Under the pieces are notes generated by a model, which saw only the letters and a program-made list of their open reading frames with translations, did not search any database and was not told the origin of the DNA. The translations under genes and the position numbers were made by a program. 22,349 nucleotides of DNA from an uncultured Collinsella sp. (lineage in GTDB: Bacteria > Actinomycetota > Coriobacteriia > Coriobacteriales > Coriobacteriaceae): the NCBI GenBank assembly GCA_902496645.1, contig CABVBR010000020.1, forward strand, positions 1-22,349, in the 5' to 3' direction. Shown here in pieces: positions 7,327 to 14,801 of this stretch (its first letter is position 1; the number at the start of each line of letters is the position of its first letter).

Positions 7327-7880
7327 TGGCTGAGTTCCCGAGCGTTACCGTCGATCTTTCCGAGCAGCTTGAGTTTCCCGGAGATTCGTATCCGTTGACC
7401 GGCAAGGTCGATGTCGCCACCTACACGGTGGGCGAGAAGGAGTACCAGCTACAGGACGGCATCGACTACGACGTTGTCTTTACCAATGCCGGTACCGGTG
7501 TCTTGCTCACGGGCATGGTCCGCGCGCACGCCACCGGCGAGTGCGACCGTTGCCTGGAGCCCGCTTCGTTTGATATCGCCGGCGAGATCGAGGAGTTCTA
7601 CCTCTTCGAGGAGCCCGAGGATCCCGAGGCCTTCGAGGACGGCTACGAGCTCCTGGGTGAGGACCGCATCGTCGATCTGGGTGAGCCCATCAACGACGCG
7701 GTCGTCATGGACACGCCGTTTGTGGTGCTCTGCAAGCCCGATTGCCGCGGTCTGTGTCCCACTTGCGGTTGCAATCTCAACGTCGAGCAATGCGATTGCG
7801 CCGCACAGGCAGAGGCAGAATGGGCCGCTGCCACGGAAAATCCATTTGCAGCATTGAAGAATCTCAAGCTCGATGAGTAA
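7326..7880 (+). CDS. yceD: DUF177/YceD family protein
   Basis: 184 residues. The DUF177 (YceD) family is almost always encoded beside rpmF and has been linked to accumulation of 23S rRNA; the molecular action is not settled. Family hallmarks are GECDRCLEPA (C73, C76) and a C-terminal Cys cluster CKPDCRGLCPTCGCNLN with later CDC (C136, C140, C144, C147, C149, C156, C158), which could hold zinc. The central stretch is very acidic (YLFEEPEDPEAFEDGYELLGED). I take the ATG at 7326 that overlaps the stop of the preceding gene (TAATG), indicating translational coupling; the longer frame from 7275 runs into the previous gene. rpmF follows 64 bases downstream. Confidence 0.88.
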   Translation: MAEFPSVTVDLSEQLEFPGDSYPLTGKVDVATYTVGEKEYQLQDGIDYDVVFTNAGTGVLLTGMVRAHATGECDRCLEPASFDIAGEIEEFYLFEEPEDPEAFEDGYELLGEDRIVDLGEPINDAVVMDTPFVVLCKPDCRGLCPTCGCNLNVEQCDCAAQAEAEWAAATENPFAALKNLKLDE

Positions 7881-7885
7881 AACTG

Positions 7886-7894
7886 TGGTAGTAT
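7886..7894 (+). promoter_or_regulatory. Possible extended -10 promoter of rpmF
   Basis: TGGTAGTAT, an extended -10 form (TGN plus TAGTAT at 7889-7894), 51 bases before the rpmF start in the yceD-rpmF gap. No convincing -35 element is seen, as is common for extended -10 promoters. Confidence 0.35.
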
Positions 7895-7944
7895 CGCTAC
7901 TTGCGCGTAATCGCCACACTGGATAGTTCATAAGGAAGGTCACT

Positions 7945-8124
7945 ATGCCCGTACCTAAACAAAAGCAGGGTCGTATCCGCACTCACACCCGTCGTTCCGC
8001 CAACATGAAGATTTCGGCTGCGGCTCAGTCCACGTGCCCCCGTTGCGGCGCTGTCAAGCTTCCGCACCACGTGTGCCCCAGCTGCGGTTTCTACAAGGAC
8101 CGCGAGGTTATCGTTACCGAGTAA
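7945..8124 (+). CDS. rpmF: 50S ribosomal protein L32
   Basis: 59 residues. The start MPVPKQKQGRIRTHTRRS is the basic N-terminus of L32, which threads into the large subunit near the peptidyl-transferase region. Residues C31, C34, C44 and C47 (CPRCGAVKLP, then HVCPSCGFYKDREV) form the zinc ribbon, so this is the zinc-binding C+ version. AAGGAAGG (7932-7939) lies five bases before the ATG. The yceD-rpmF-plsX order is widely conserved, tying ribosome and lipid synthesis. Here, however, a hairpin terminator separates rpmF from plsX. Confidence 0.97.
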   Translation: MPVPKQKQGRIRTHTRRSANMKISAAAQSTCPRCGAVKLPHHVCPSCGFYKDREVIVTE

Positions 8125-8127
8125 CGG

Positions 8128-8133
8128 TATACT
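8128..8133 (+). promoter_or_regulatory. Possible -10 element of a plsX leader transcript
   Basis: TATACT at 8128-8133, immediately after the rpmF stop. A start near 8140 would give a short leader that contains a small hairpin (GTTCC 8148-8152 with GGAAC 8157-8161) and then the terminator at 8165-8194. The -35 region falls inside rpmF and is weak. Confidence 0.35.
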
Positions 8134-8164
8134 CTGGATGCGATGCCGTTCCAAATGGAACCAC

Positions 8165-8194
8165 AATGGCCGGCTCAATGAGTCGGCCATTTTT
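8165..8194 (+). terminator. Terminator or attenuator between rpmF and plsX
   Basis: AATGGCCGGCTC (8165-8176) pairs with GAGTCGGCCATT (8180-8191), 12 bp with one G-T pair and a 3-base loop, ending in five T (8190-8194). The plsX ribosome binding site AAGGAG begins only five bases later, at 8199. The hairpin therefore sits in the leader of plsX. It could simply end the rpmF transcript, or it could be a conditional attenuator for plsX. Confidence 0.85.
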
Positions 8195-8211
8195 GTATAA
8201 GGAGCATGTAT

Positions 8212-9231
8212 ATGAGTAACGTTCGCGTTTGTGTAGACGTTGTGGGCGGAGACGAGAAACCTCAGGTTGTTCTCGATGGTATCGAGGCTGCGCTTGCCGC
8301 CGATCCCGATATCGAGGTCTTGGCAGCTGGCCCCGCTGAAATCGTCAATCCCTTTGCTGCTTCCCATGCACGTGTTGAGGCTCTTGAGGCACCCGACGTT
8401 ATCGCCATGGATGACAATCCCATTCGCGCCGTGATGACCAAGCGTAAATCGTCGATCGTGCTTGCCTGCCGCGCCATCAAAAAGGGCAACGCGGACGCGT
8501 TCTTCTCCGCCGGCTCGACCGGTGCCATGACCGCTGCCGCCACCGCCTATGTGACGCCGTTTAGATATATGGCCGAAGGCAAGAAGCAGCCGGTGCGTCC
8601 CTGTCTGACCAATGCGCTGCCCAATCGCGCCGGCGGTCTGACGGTGCTGTGCGATATGGGCGCCAACCCCGATGTCGAGGTTGACGATATGGTACGTTTT
8701 GCCCAGATGGGTAGCGCCTATGCCCGCGTCGTCCTGGGCATCGAGCATCCCCGCGTGGGCCTGCTTGCCAACGGCACCGAGGACGAGAAGGGCTCCAACT
8801 TTACCAAGGCCTGCTTCCCGGCCATGAAAGCCGCCGTTCCCGGCTTTGTGGGCAACTGCGAAGGCACCGACCTCACCTCGGGCAATTTCGATGTCGTCGT
8901 TGCCGATGGCATGTCGGGCAATATTGCGCTCAAGGCCACCGAGGGCGCTGCCAAGTTTTTGCTGCAGGAACTCAAGGGTGCCTTTATGGCCTCGCTCGGC
9001 ACCAAGATCGCCGCGCTGCTCATCAAAAAGCAGATGCGCGAGATTAAGGCCAAGCTCTCTGGTGATGCCAAGGGCGGTGCGATTCTTTTGGGCCTGCGTG
9101 GCGTGGTCCTAATCGGCCATGGCGCCACCTCGGTCGAGGCTGTTAAAAACGGTACGCTCGCGGCGGCCGAAGCCGTGCGCGCGGGGCTGGTCGAGAACGT
9201 CGCCAACTCCATGGACGGCATCGTTTTGTAA
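8212..9231 (+). CDS. plsX: Phosphate acyltransferase PlsX
   Basis: 339 residues. It interconverts acyl-ACP and acyl-phosphate, the acyl donor for PlsY in phosphatidic acid synthesis; it is a peripheral membrane enzyme. Family signs are the N-terminal VDVVGGDEKP (the usual DxMGGDxxP with Val for Met), FFSAGSTGAMTAAA, LCDMGANPDV, HPRVGLLANGTEDEKGS, VVVADGMSGNIALKATEG and the C-terminal GAILLGLRGVVLIGHGATS. I chose the ATG at 8212, seven bases after AAGGAG (8199-8204); the ATG at 8206 is only one base from it. Its partners are nearby: FakA can supply acyl-phosphate and AcpP is the next gene. An intrinsic terminator lies in its leader. Confidence 0.95.
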   Translation: MSNVRVCVDVVGGDEKPQVVLDGIEAALAADPDIEVLAAGPAEIVNPFAASHARVEALEAPDVIAMDDNPIRAVMTKRKSSIVLACRAIKKGNADAFFSAGSTGAMTAAATAYVTPFRYMAEGKKQPVRPCLTNALPNRAGGLTVLCDMGANPDVEVDDMVRFAQMGSAYARVVLGIEHPRVGLLANGTEDEKGSNFTKACFPAMKAAVPGFVGNCEGTDLTSGNFDVVVADGMSGNIALKATEGAAKFLLQELKGAFMASLGTKIAALLIKKQMREIKAKLSGDAKGGAILLGLRGVVLIGHGATSVEAVKNGTLAAAEAVRAGLVENVANSMDGIVL

Positions 9232-9278
9232 GAGCGAGTTAGAGCGCTGTTATGTGCCTCGCGGCCTGCTTCGTGGGG

Positions 9279-9284
9279 TAGAAT
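9279..9284 (+). promoter_or_regulatory. Putative -10 element of the acpP-rnc-smc-ftsY-ffh operon
   Basis: TAGAAT at 9279-9284 after GTGGGG, 72 bases before the acpP start. Expected transcription start is near 9291, just before the palindrome at 9298-9319. No clear -35 hexamer is visible. Confidence 0.45.
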
Positions 9285-9297
9285 CAGAACCGTGTCT

Positions 9298-9319
9298 TGG
9301 TACCGCCCGGGCGGTACCA
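9298..9319. promoter_or_regulatory. 22-bp perfect palindrome in the acpP leader
   Basis: Arms TGGTACCGCCC (9298-9308) and GGGCGGTACCA (9309-9319) are exact reverse complements with no spacer. The site begins about 14 bases after the putative -10 and is followed by ATTCTTTT. It may be an operator for a lipid-responsive regulator, the intrinsic terminator of plsX, or an attenuator for acpP. The sequence alone does not decide. Confidence 0.7.
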
Positions 9320-9355
9320 TTCTTTTGGTATTCATTCACTATGAGAGGAAGCGCT

Positions 9356-9598
9356 ATGGATCGCTCCGAAATCTTCGACAAGATCGCCGAGGTCGCTGCT
9401 GACGTTCTGGGCGTCGATGTTGCCGAAATTAGCGATGAGACCACCTTTGACGATCTCGATGCCAACTCGCTCGAGCGCCTGCAGCTGGTTACGGCTATCG
9501 AGGACGAGTTCAACCTCGAGATCGATGACGAGACTCTGCTCTCGCTCAACTCTGTCGCCGACGCCGTCGACGCGATCGAACACGCCAGGGAGGCCTAG
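9356..9598 (+). CDS. acpP: Acyl carrier protein
   Basis: 80 residues, acidic, four-helix ACP fold. It carries growing acyl chains on 4'-phosphopantetheine in fatty acid synthesis and feeds PlsX. The attachment serine is S38 in DLDANSLERLQL. The usual motif is Asp-Ser-Leu, but here residue 37 is Asn, so the site reads NSLE. The surrounding helix II and FNLEIDDETLLSLNSVADAV agree with the family. I chose the ATG at 9356 because AGAGGAA (9344-9350) lies five bases before it; an in-frame ATG at 9341 overlaps that site. rnc starts three bases after the stop. A second, more typical acpP may exist elsewhere; none is in the window. Confidence 0.93.
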   Translation: MDRSEIFDKIAEVAADVLGVDVAEISDETTFDDLDANSLERLQLVTAIEDEFNLEIDDETLLSLNSVADAVDAIEHAREA

Positions 9599-9601
9599 GT
9601 C

Positions 9602-10327
9602 TTGGCTTTGTCTGAACGACTTACGCGTGCCCAGGAAATCCTGGGCCACGAGTTCAATAATAAGGTACTGCTGCGCGCGGCGCTTACGCATCCCTCGGCA
9701 GTCGAGGGCCAGCCGGTTTCTGCCAGCTATGAGCGCCTTGAGTTCTTGGGCGATTCCATTTTGGGCGCCGTCGTCGCCCGTTCGCTCTTTGAGTCCTATC
9801 CGGAGTTTGACGAGGGCAAGCTCACGCGCCTGAAGGTGTCGCTTGTCTCGGGCGCCACGCTGTCCGAGGTTTCTCACGAGTTGGGCATCGACGACATCAT
9901 CATCTTTGGTGCCTCCGAGACCGGTACCGGTGCGCGCGGCCTGCATTCGGCGCTCGAGAACGTCTATGAGTCGCTCGTGGGCGCGCTGTATCTGGATGCT
10001 GGCTGGGATGCGGCGGCGGAGTTTATCCACCGTACGCTTAAGCCCCATTTGGCCTCTGAGCGTGCCGAGCATCCTGCGAACCCCAAGTCGTTCTTGCAGG
10101 AGTGCGTGCAGGCAGACGGCCATGAGCCTCCCGCGTATAAGCTCGTTGGCTCCGAGGGCCCGGCGCATGCGCCCACCTTTACCGCTGTGGTGTTGATCGA
10201 TGGTATTCGCCAGGGTCGCGGCTCCGGCTCCTCAAAGAAGGAAGCCGAGGGAGCCGCTGCACTCGAGGCACTTGACCGCATGGGCTACACCACCAACGGC
10301 GTGATTCTCAACAAGAAGCCTGTTTAA
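9602..10327 (+). CDS. rnc: Ribonuclease III
   Basis: 241 residues. It cleaves double-stranded RNA, including rRNA precursors. The catalytic domain (about 1-155) has ERLEFLGDSIL with E44, E47 and D51. The second metal-binding motif is ENVYESLVGALYLDAG; here E123 is kept, but the usually invariant Asp (D114 in E. coli) aligns with N120 (codon AAC at 9959-9961). The C-terminal double-stranded RNA-binding domain runs from NPKSFLQECVQ to GSSKKEAEGAAALEAL. TTG at 9602 is taken as the start since GGGAGG (9588-9593) lies eight bases upstream and the protein then begins at the expected point. It is co-transcribed with acpP and smc; this acpP-rnc-smc-ftsY order is widely conserved. Confidence 0.94.
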   Translation: MALSERLTRAQEILGHEFNNKVLLRAALTHPSAVEGQPVSASYERLEFLGDSILGAVVARSLFESYPEFDEGKLTRLKVSLVSGATLSEVSHELGIDDIIIFGASETGTGARGLHSALENVYESLVGALYLDAGWDAAAEFIHRTLKPHLASERAEHPANPKSFLQECVQADGHEPPAYKLVGSEGPAHAPTFTAVVLIDGIRQGRGSGSSKKEAEGAAALEALDRMGYTTNGVILNKKPV

Positions 10328-10337
10328 GCGAGGAACC

Positions 10338-13300
10338 GTGTATCTCAAGTCCCTCACGCTCAAAGGGTTCAAGTCGTTTGCCGACCGCGCCCATATGACG
10401 TTTGAGCCGGGCCTGACCGTCATCGTCGGTCCCAACGGCTCGGGAAAATCGAACATCTCTGACTCGATTCTGTGGGTCCTGGGCGAGCAGAGCGCCAAGC
10501 AGCTGCGCGGCCAGGCCATGGAGGATGTCATCTTCTCGGGCTCGTCAGCGCGCAAGCCGGTGGGTGTCGCCGAGGTCACGCTGGTGCTCGATAACTCGGA
10601 CCATATGCTGCCCGTCGACTTTGACGAGGTCGCCATCACCCGTCGTATGTATCGCTCGGGCGAAAGCGAGTACCTCATCAACTCGAGTCCGTGCCGCCTG
10701 ATGGACATTCAGGACATCCTGCACGATTCGGGCTTGGGCAAGGATACGCATTCCATCATCAGCCAGGGCAAGCTCGACGCCATTTTGCAGAGCCGCCCCG
10801 AGGAGCGCCGTGCCCTCATCGAGGAGGCCGCCGGCATCTCCAAGCACAAGCGCCGCAAGGAGCGTGCGCTCAAAAAGATTAATTCGATGGACGAGCACTT
10901 GACCCGTGCCCGCGACATCAATAAGGAGATCGCCCGTCAGCTGCGGCCGCTGGAGCGTCAGGTCGATCGCGCGCGCAAGTACAAAGAGCTGTCCTCGCGC
11001 GCGAACGAGCTTACGCAGATGCTGGCCGTCGACGAGCTTCGTTCGCTGCAGTCGCAGTGGAACGACTTGGAGAGCCGCTCCAAGGAGGGTGCTGCCGAGC
11101 TTGAGCTTGCGCAGTACCGCTTGGGCGAAAAGGAACGCGAGCTCGAGAAGTTCCAGGTCATGCTCGAGGAAAAGGGCCTGTTTGTGGGCGATCTGGGCGA
11201 GCAGCGCCGCCATATGCAAGACGTGGTCGGTCGCATTAACTCCGATATGCGCCTGCTCGAGGAAAAGGGCCACAATATGGTGTCGCGCCTGTCCGACATG
11301 CGCGGCCAGATCTCGAGCTCCGAGCATCAGCGTCGTCGCGTGGTCGAGGAGCTCGAGGATGCACGTGCGCAGCTTGAGGAAGTGACCGGCGCGCACATGC
11401 AGGCCCAGGAGGACGTTGACGCCGCTGGTCCTGCCGCCGCTGAGCTCCACGAGCGGCGCGTGGCGCTCGACAATCAGATTTCGCAGCTTACGCGTGAGCA
11501 ACGCGATGTGCAGCGTGTGGCCGATAACGCGGCGCTCGAACTCGCCAAGGTGAAGGACTCGCTGAGCAACGCCGAGGTCGAGGACAACATGTACGCCTCG
11601 CGCCTGGAGCAGATTGATGAACAGCTCGAGGAGGTTACAGCATCGCTTGATAGCCGTCGCGACCGTGCTGAGGAGCTTGAGAGTGCCCTTGAGGCGGCTC
11701 GTCAGGCCCAGAACGATGCGCGCGAGGCCACCGAGGTCGCCCGTGCAGCCCTGAAGGACTTGCGTAATCGTGAGAGCGAGGCGCGCAACAAGCTGTCCGA
11801 GGTGCGCTCGGAGCTTGCCAGCCAAAAGAAGCTCGATGCCCGCATGGCAGACAGCTCGCCGCTGGTGAGCCGTCTGGTGGGCGCGCTGGGCGACGATGTC
11901 TCAGGCCGTCTGGGCGACGTGCTCGACGCCCCTCGTGAGCTTGAGGGCCTGGTTGAGCAACTACTTGCCGGCGATATCGATGCTCTTTTGTTTGATGATG
12001 CCGCTACGCTTGAGCGCGCCGGTCGTGCGGCTTTGGACCAAAAGAAGGCTTCGGGCGAGGCGCTGCTGATGGCGCGCGGCGTGAGTGGCTCTGCTGCCGC
12101 CGAGGGCGCTGCCGGTACGCGTCTGGTCGATCGTCTGTCCGTGCGCGCAGGCTACGGTCCCGTCGTTGAGGCGCTGCTCGGCGGTTATTACGTCGTGGAC
12201 GATCTTGCTGCCGCTCTGTCGGCGCCGGTCGTTGACGGCGTGACTTACGTGACCCCTGATGGCGCCCGCGTCGCCTGCGGCGGCCTGGTGCGTGTGGGGC
12301 TCGACGCCGGCGAGGCTTCGGGTGCTTTGGAGCGCAAGCGTCGCATTCGTGAGCTGGAGGGCCTGGAGCCCGATCTGGCTGCTGTGTTTGAGCATGTGTC
12401 GGATCAGGTCGTCGAGGCCAATGCGGCCGTTGAGGAGGCGCGTGCCGCCGAGGGCGATGCCGCCGGCGAGATCGCCCGTCTTGAGGGCGAGCGCCGCTCC
12501 CTGTTGTCCGAGATCGGCCGCCTGGAGCAAAGCGCCAACAATGCCGAGGTCGAGCGCGTGCGTATCTCCAAGCGCCGCGAGCAGGCCTCCGAGGCCGTTC
12601 GCGCCGCGCGCCCGCGCGTTGACGAGCTCACCCGTTCGCGTGACGAGGCCCGCGCGCATGCAAGCGATCTGGGCTTGCAGATTGCCGAGGCCAACGACGA
12701 ACTCGACCGCGTTCGCCGTGACGATTCCGAGGCTGCCGGCAAACTCGCCGACGCCAAGGTTCGCCTAGCCCAGACGAGCGAACGCCTGCGTTCGCTGAAG
12801 GGCCGCGTACCCGACCTGGAGCATCGTCTTGAGGGCATCGACCGTCGTATCCGCGGAACACGCCAGGCTTCGCGCTCGCTCGAGCTGCTGCGCCTGCGCG
12901 TCGACCCCATGCACGAACGCTATTCGGCCCTGCTGGAGCGCGCGTCAGATTGGGCCGCACGTCTGCGCGATCAGGCTTCGCTCGAGGAGGCGGACTCGGC
13001 CTCGCTCAAGAAGACCATCGAGGATGCCAAGGCAGAGGTTGCCCGCGCTAAGGAGCGGGTCGATACCGCCACCGCCACGCAAAACGAGTTCAAGGTCGCA
13101 CGCGGCAAGCTTGAGGTGCAGGTAGAGGCCGCCATCAAGGCCATTACCGCCGATGGCACCACGGTGCTCGAGGAAGCGCTCATGCTTCCGGCGCCCACCG
13201 ACCGCGATGCCGCCGAGCGCGAGCTCAACCAGCTTGTGCGCCAGATCAACAACTTGGGGCCTGTGAACCAAGTTGCCATGGAGGAGTACGAGCAGCTCAA

Positions 13301-13874
13301 GCGCCGCGCCGACTACATCGAGGAGCAGCTGGCCGATCTGGAGAGCGCGCGCAAGGCGCTCACCAAGATCACCGTGGCCATCGACCGCAAGATGCGGAAG
13401 GCCTTCCTGGTGACCTTTGAGAAGGTCGATGCGAACTTCCGCGAGATCTTCGCCATGCTGTTCCCGGGTGGTCAGGCGCATCTGGAGATGACCGACCCCG
13501 AGCATCCGGCCGAGACGGGCATCGAGGTCGTGGCGCAGCCGCGCGGCAAACGCATCACCAAGATGATGCTCATGTCGGGCGGCGAGAAGAGCCTGACGGC
13601 ACTCGCCCTGCTCTTTGCCGTGTACCGCACGCGCACGGTGCCGTTCTATGTGCTGGACGAGGTCGAGGCGGCGCTTGACGACGCCAACCTGTCCAAGCTC
13701 ATCGGCGCCCTCGATGTGCTGCGTTCCGATACGCAGCTCTTGGTCATTTCGCATCAGCGCCGTACTATGGAGGACGCTGACGTTCTCTATGGCGTCTCGA
13801 TGCAAGCCGACGGCGTCAGTCGCGTCGTCTCGCAAAAACTCGATCGCGAAACCGGAAAGGTCGTGAATGCATAA
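10338..13874 (+). CDS. smc: Chromosome segregation protein SMC
   Basis: 1178 residues, the usual SMC length. It is the condensin ATPase that compacts and separates chromosomes with ScpA/ScpB, which are not in this window. The N-terminal MYLKSLTLKGFKSFADRA and Walker A GPNGSGKSN (31-39) are diagnostic, followed by the LGEQSAKQLRG Q-loop. Long heptad-rich coiled coils (about 170-500 and 670-1010) flank a hinge near 510-660. The C-terminal head carries the ABC signature SGGEKSLTALALLF (from residue 1080) and Walker B YVLDEVEAALDD (D1107, E1108). GTG is the start, with GAGGAA (10330-10335) very close upstream. The stop overlaps the ftsY start by one base (TAATG). Confidence 0.98.
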   Translation: MYLKSLTLKGFKSFADRAHMTFEPGLTVIVGPNGSGKSNISDSILWVLGEQSAKQLRGQAMEDVIFSGSSARKPVGVAEVTLVLDNSDHMLPVDFDEVAITRRMYRSGESEYLINSSPCRLMDIQDILHDSGLGKDTHSIISQGKLDAILQSRPEERRALIEEAAGISKHKRRKERALKKINSMDEHLTRARDINKEIARQLRPLERQVDRARKYKELSSRANELTQMLAVDELRSLQSQWNDLESRSKEGAAELELAQYRLGEKERELEKFQVMLEEKGLFVGDLGEQRRHMQDVVGRINSDMRLLEEKGHNMVSRLSDMRGQISSSEHQRRRVVEELEDARAQLEEVTGAHMQAQEDVDAAGPAAAELHERRVALDNQISQLTREQRDVQRVADNAALELAKVKDSLSNAEVEDNMYASRLEQIDEQLEEVTASLDSRRDRAEELESALEAARQAQNDAREATEVARAALKDLRNRESEARNKLSEVRSELASQKKLDARMADSSPLVSRLVGALGDDVSGRLGDVLDAPRELEGLVEQLLAGDIDALLFDDAATLERAGRAALDQKKASGEALLMARGVSGSAAAEGAAGTRLVDRLSVRAGYGPVVEALLGGYYVVDDLAAALSAPVVDGVTYVTPDGARVACGGLVRVGLDAGEASGALERKRRIRELEGLEPDLAAVFEHVSDQVVEANAAVEEARAAEGDAAGEIARLEGERRSLLSEIGRLEQSANNAEVERVRISKRREQASEAVRAARPRVDELTRSRDEARAHASDLGLQIAEANDELDRVRRDDSEAAGKLADAKVRLAQTSERLRSLKGRVPDLEHRLEGIDRRIRGTRQASRSLELLRLRVDPMHERYSALLERASDWAARLRDQASLEEADSASLKKTIEDAKAEVARAKERVDTATATQNEFKVARGKLEVQVEAAIKAITADGTTVLEEALMLPAPTDRDAAERELNQLVRQINNLGPVNQVAMEEYEQLKRRADYIEEQLADLESARKALTKITVAIDRKMRKAFLVTFEKVDANFREIFAMLFPGGQAHLEMTDPEHPAETGIEVVAQPRGKRITKMMLMSGGEKSLTALALLFAVYRTRTVPFYVLDEVEAALDDANLSKLIGALDVLRSDTQLLVISHQRRTMEDADVLYGVSMQADGVSRVVSQKLDRETGKVVNA

Positions 13875-14791
13875 TGGGATTCTTTGACGCACTCTCGCGC
13901 GGACTTGAGCGCAGCCGCGAGGCCCTCAACGAGGTCTTCTACTTTGGCGGTGAGGTCGACGAGGATTTTTGGGAGGATCTTGAGGACACCCTCGTCATGG
14001 GTGACATGGGCGCCGAGGTCGCCATTCAGGTCTCCGATGACCTGCGTGACGCCGCCGCCAAGAAGAACCTCAAGACCGCCCCGCAGCTCCGCCGCGCCCT
14101 GGCCGAGCAGCTTGAGCAGCACTTTGTACCCATCGAGCGCGATCCGTTCTCCGACACGCCGAGCTGCGTGCTGTTTGTAGGCATTAACGGTGCCGGCAAG
14201 ACCACCACGGTCGGCAAGATTGCGAGCGCCATGGCTGCCCGCGGCAAGAATGTCGTGATCGGTTCGGCCGATACCTTCCGCGCTGCCGCCATCGAGCAGC
14301 TTGATGTGTGGGGCCAGCGTGCCGGCGTCCCCGTCATCAAGCGCGATCGCGGCTCCGATCCGGCAAGCGTTTGCTACGACGTGCTCGACGAGGCCGATAA
14401 ACGCGGCAGCGACCTGGTGCTTATCGACACCGCCGGCCGCCTGCACACGAGCCCCGAGCTCATGCGCGAGCTCGCCAAGGTGGTCAACGTGACGCGTAAG
14501 CGCGCCGCCAATATGGCCGCCGGCTCCATGCCCGTCTCGGTCGTGCTCGTGATCGATGCCGCCACCGGCCAGAACGGTCTGAACCAGGCGCTCGAGTTTA
14601 ACGAGGCACTGGGTCTGGACGGTATTATCATGACCAAGCTCGACGGCACGGCAAAGGGCGGTATCGCCATGGCCGTGGCCGAGAAGCTCAAGCTCCCGAT
14701 CCTGCGCGTGGGCGTGGGCGAGCAGGTCGATGACCTGCAGGAGTTCAATGCCAAAGATTTCTGCCGCGCCCTGGTGGGCGAGTCCAATTAA
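13874..14791 (+). CDS. ftsY: Signal recognition particle receptor FtsY
   Basis: 305 residues. It is the membrane-associated SRP GTPase that docks Ffh-ribosome complexes at the translocon. The NG domain is complete: N-domain helices from residue 1, G1 GINGAGKTTT (103-112), the ADTFRAAAIEQL insertion box, DTAGRLHTSPELM, TKLDGTAKGG and the C-terminal VGVGEQVDDLQEFNAKDF. The long acidic A domain of E. coli FtsY is absent, as in many Gram-positive bacteria. The short N-terminal helix MGFFDALSRGLERSREAL probably contacts the membrane. Start and smc stop overlap (TAATG); ffh begins 10 bases after the stop. Confidence 0.98.
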   Translation: MGFFDALSRGLERSREALNEVFYFGGEVDEDFWEDLEDTLVMGDMGAEVAIQVSDDLRDAAAKKNLKTAPQLRRALAEQLEQHFVPIERDPFSDTPSCVLFVGINGAGKTTTVGKIASAMAARGKNVVIGSADTFRAAAIEQLDVWGQRAGVPVIKRDRGSDPASVCYDVLDEADKRGSDLVLIDTAGRLHTSPELMRELAKVVNVTRKRAANMAAGSMPVSVVLVIDAATGQNGLNQALEFNEALGLDGIIMTKLDGTAKGGIAMAVAEKLKLPILRVGVGEQVDDLQEFNAKDFCRALVGESN

Positions 14792-14801
14792 GGAGTGACT
14801 A

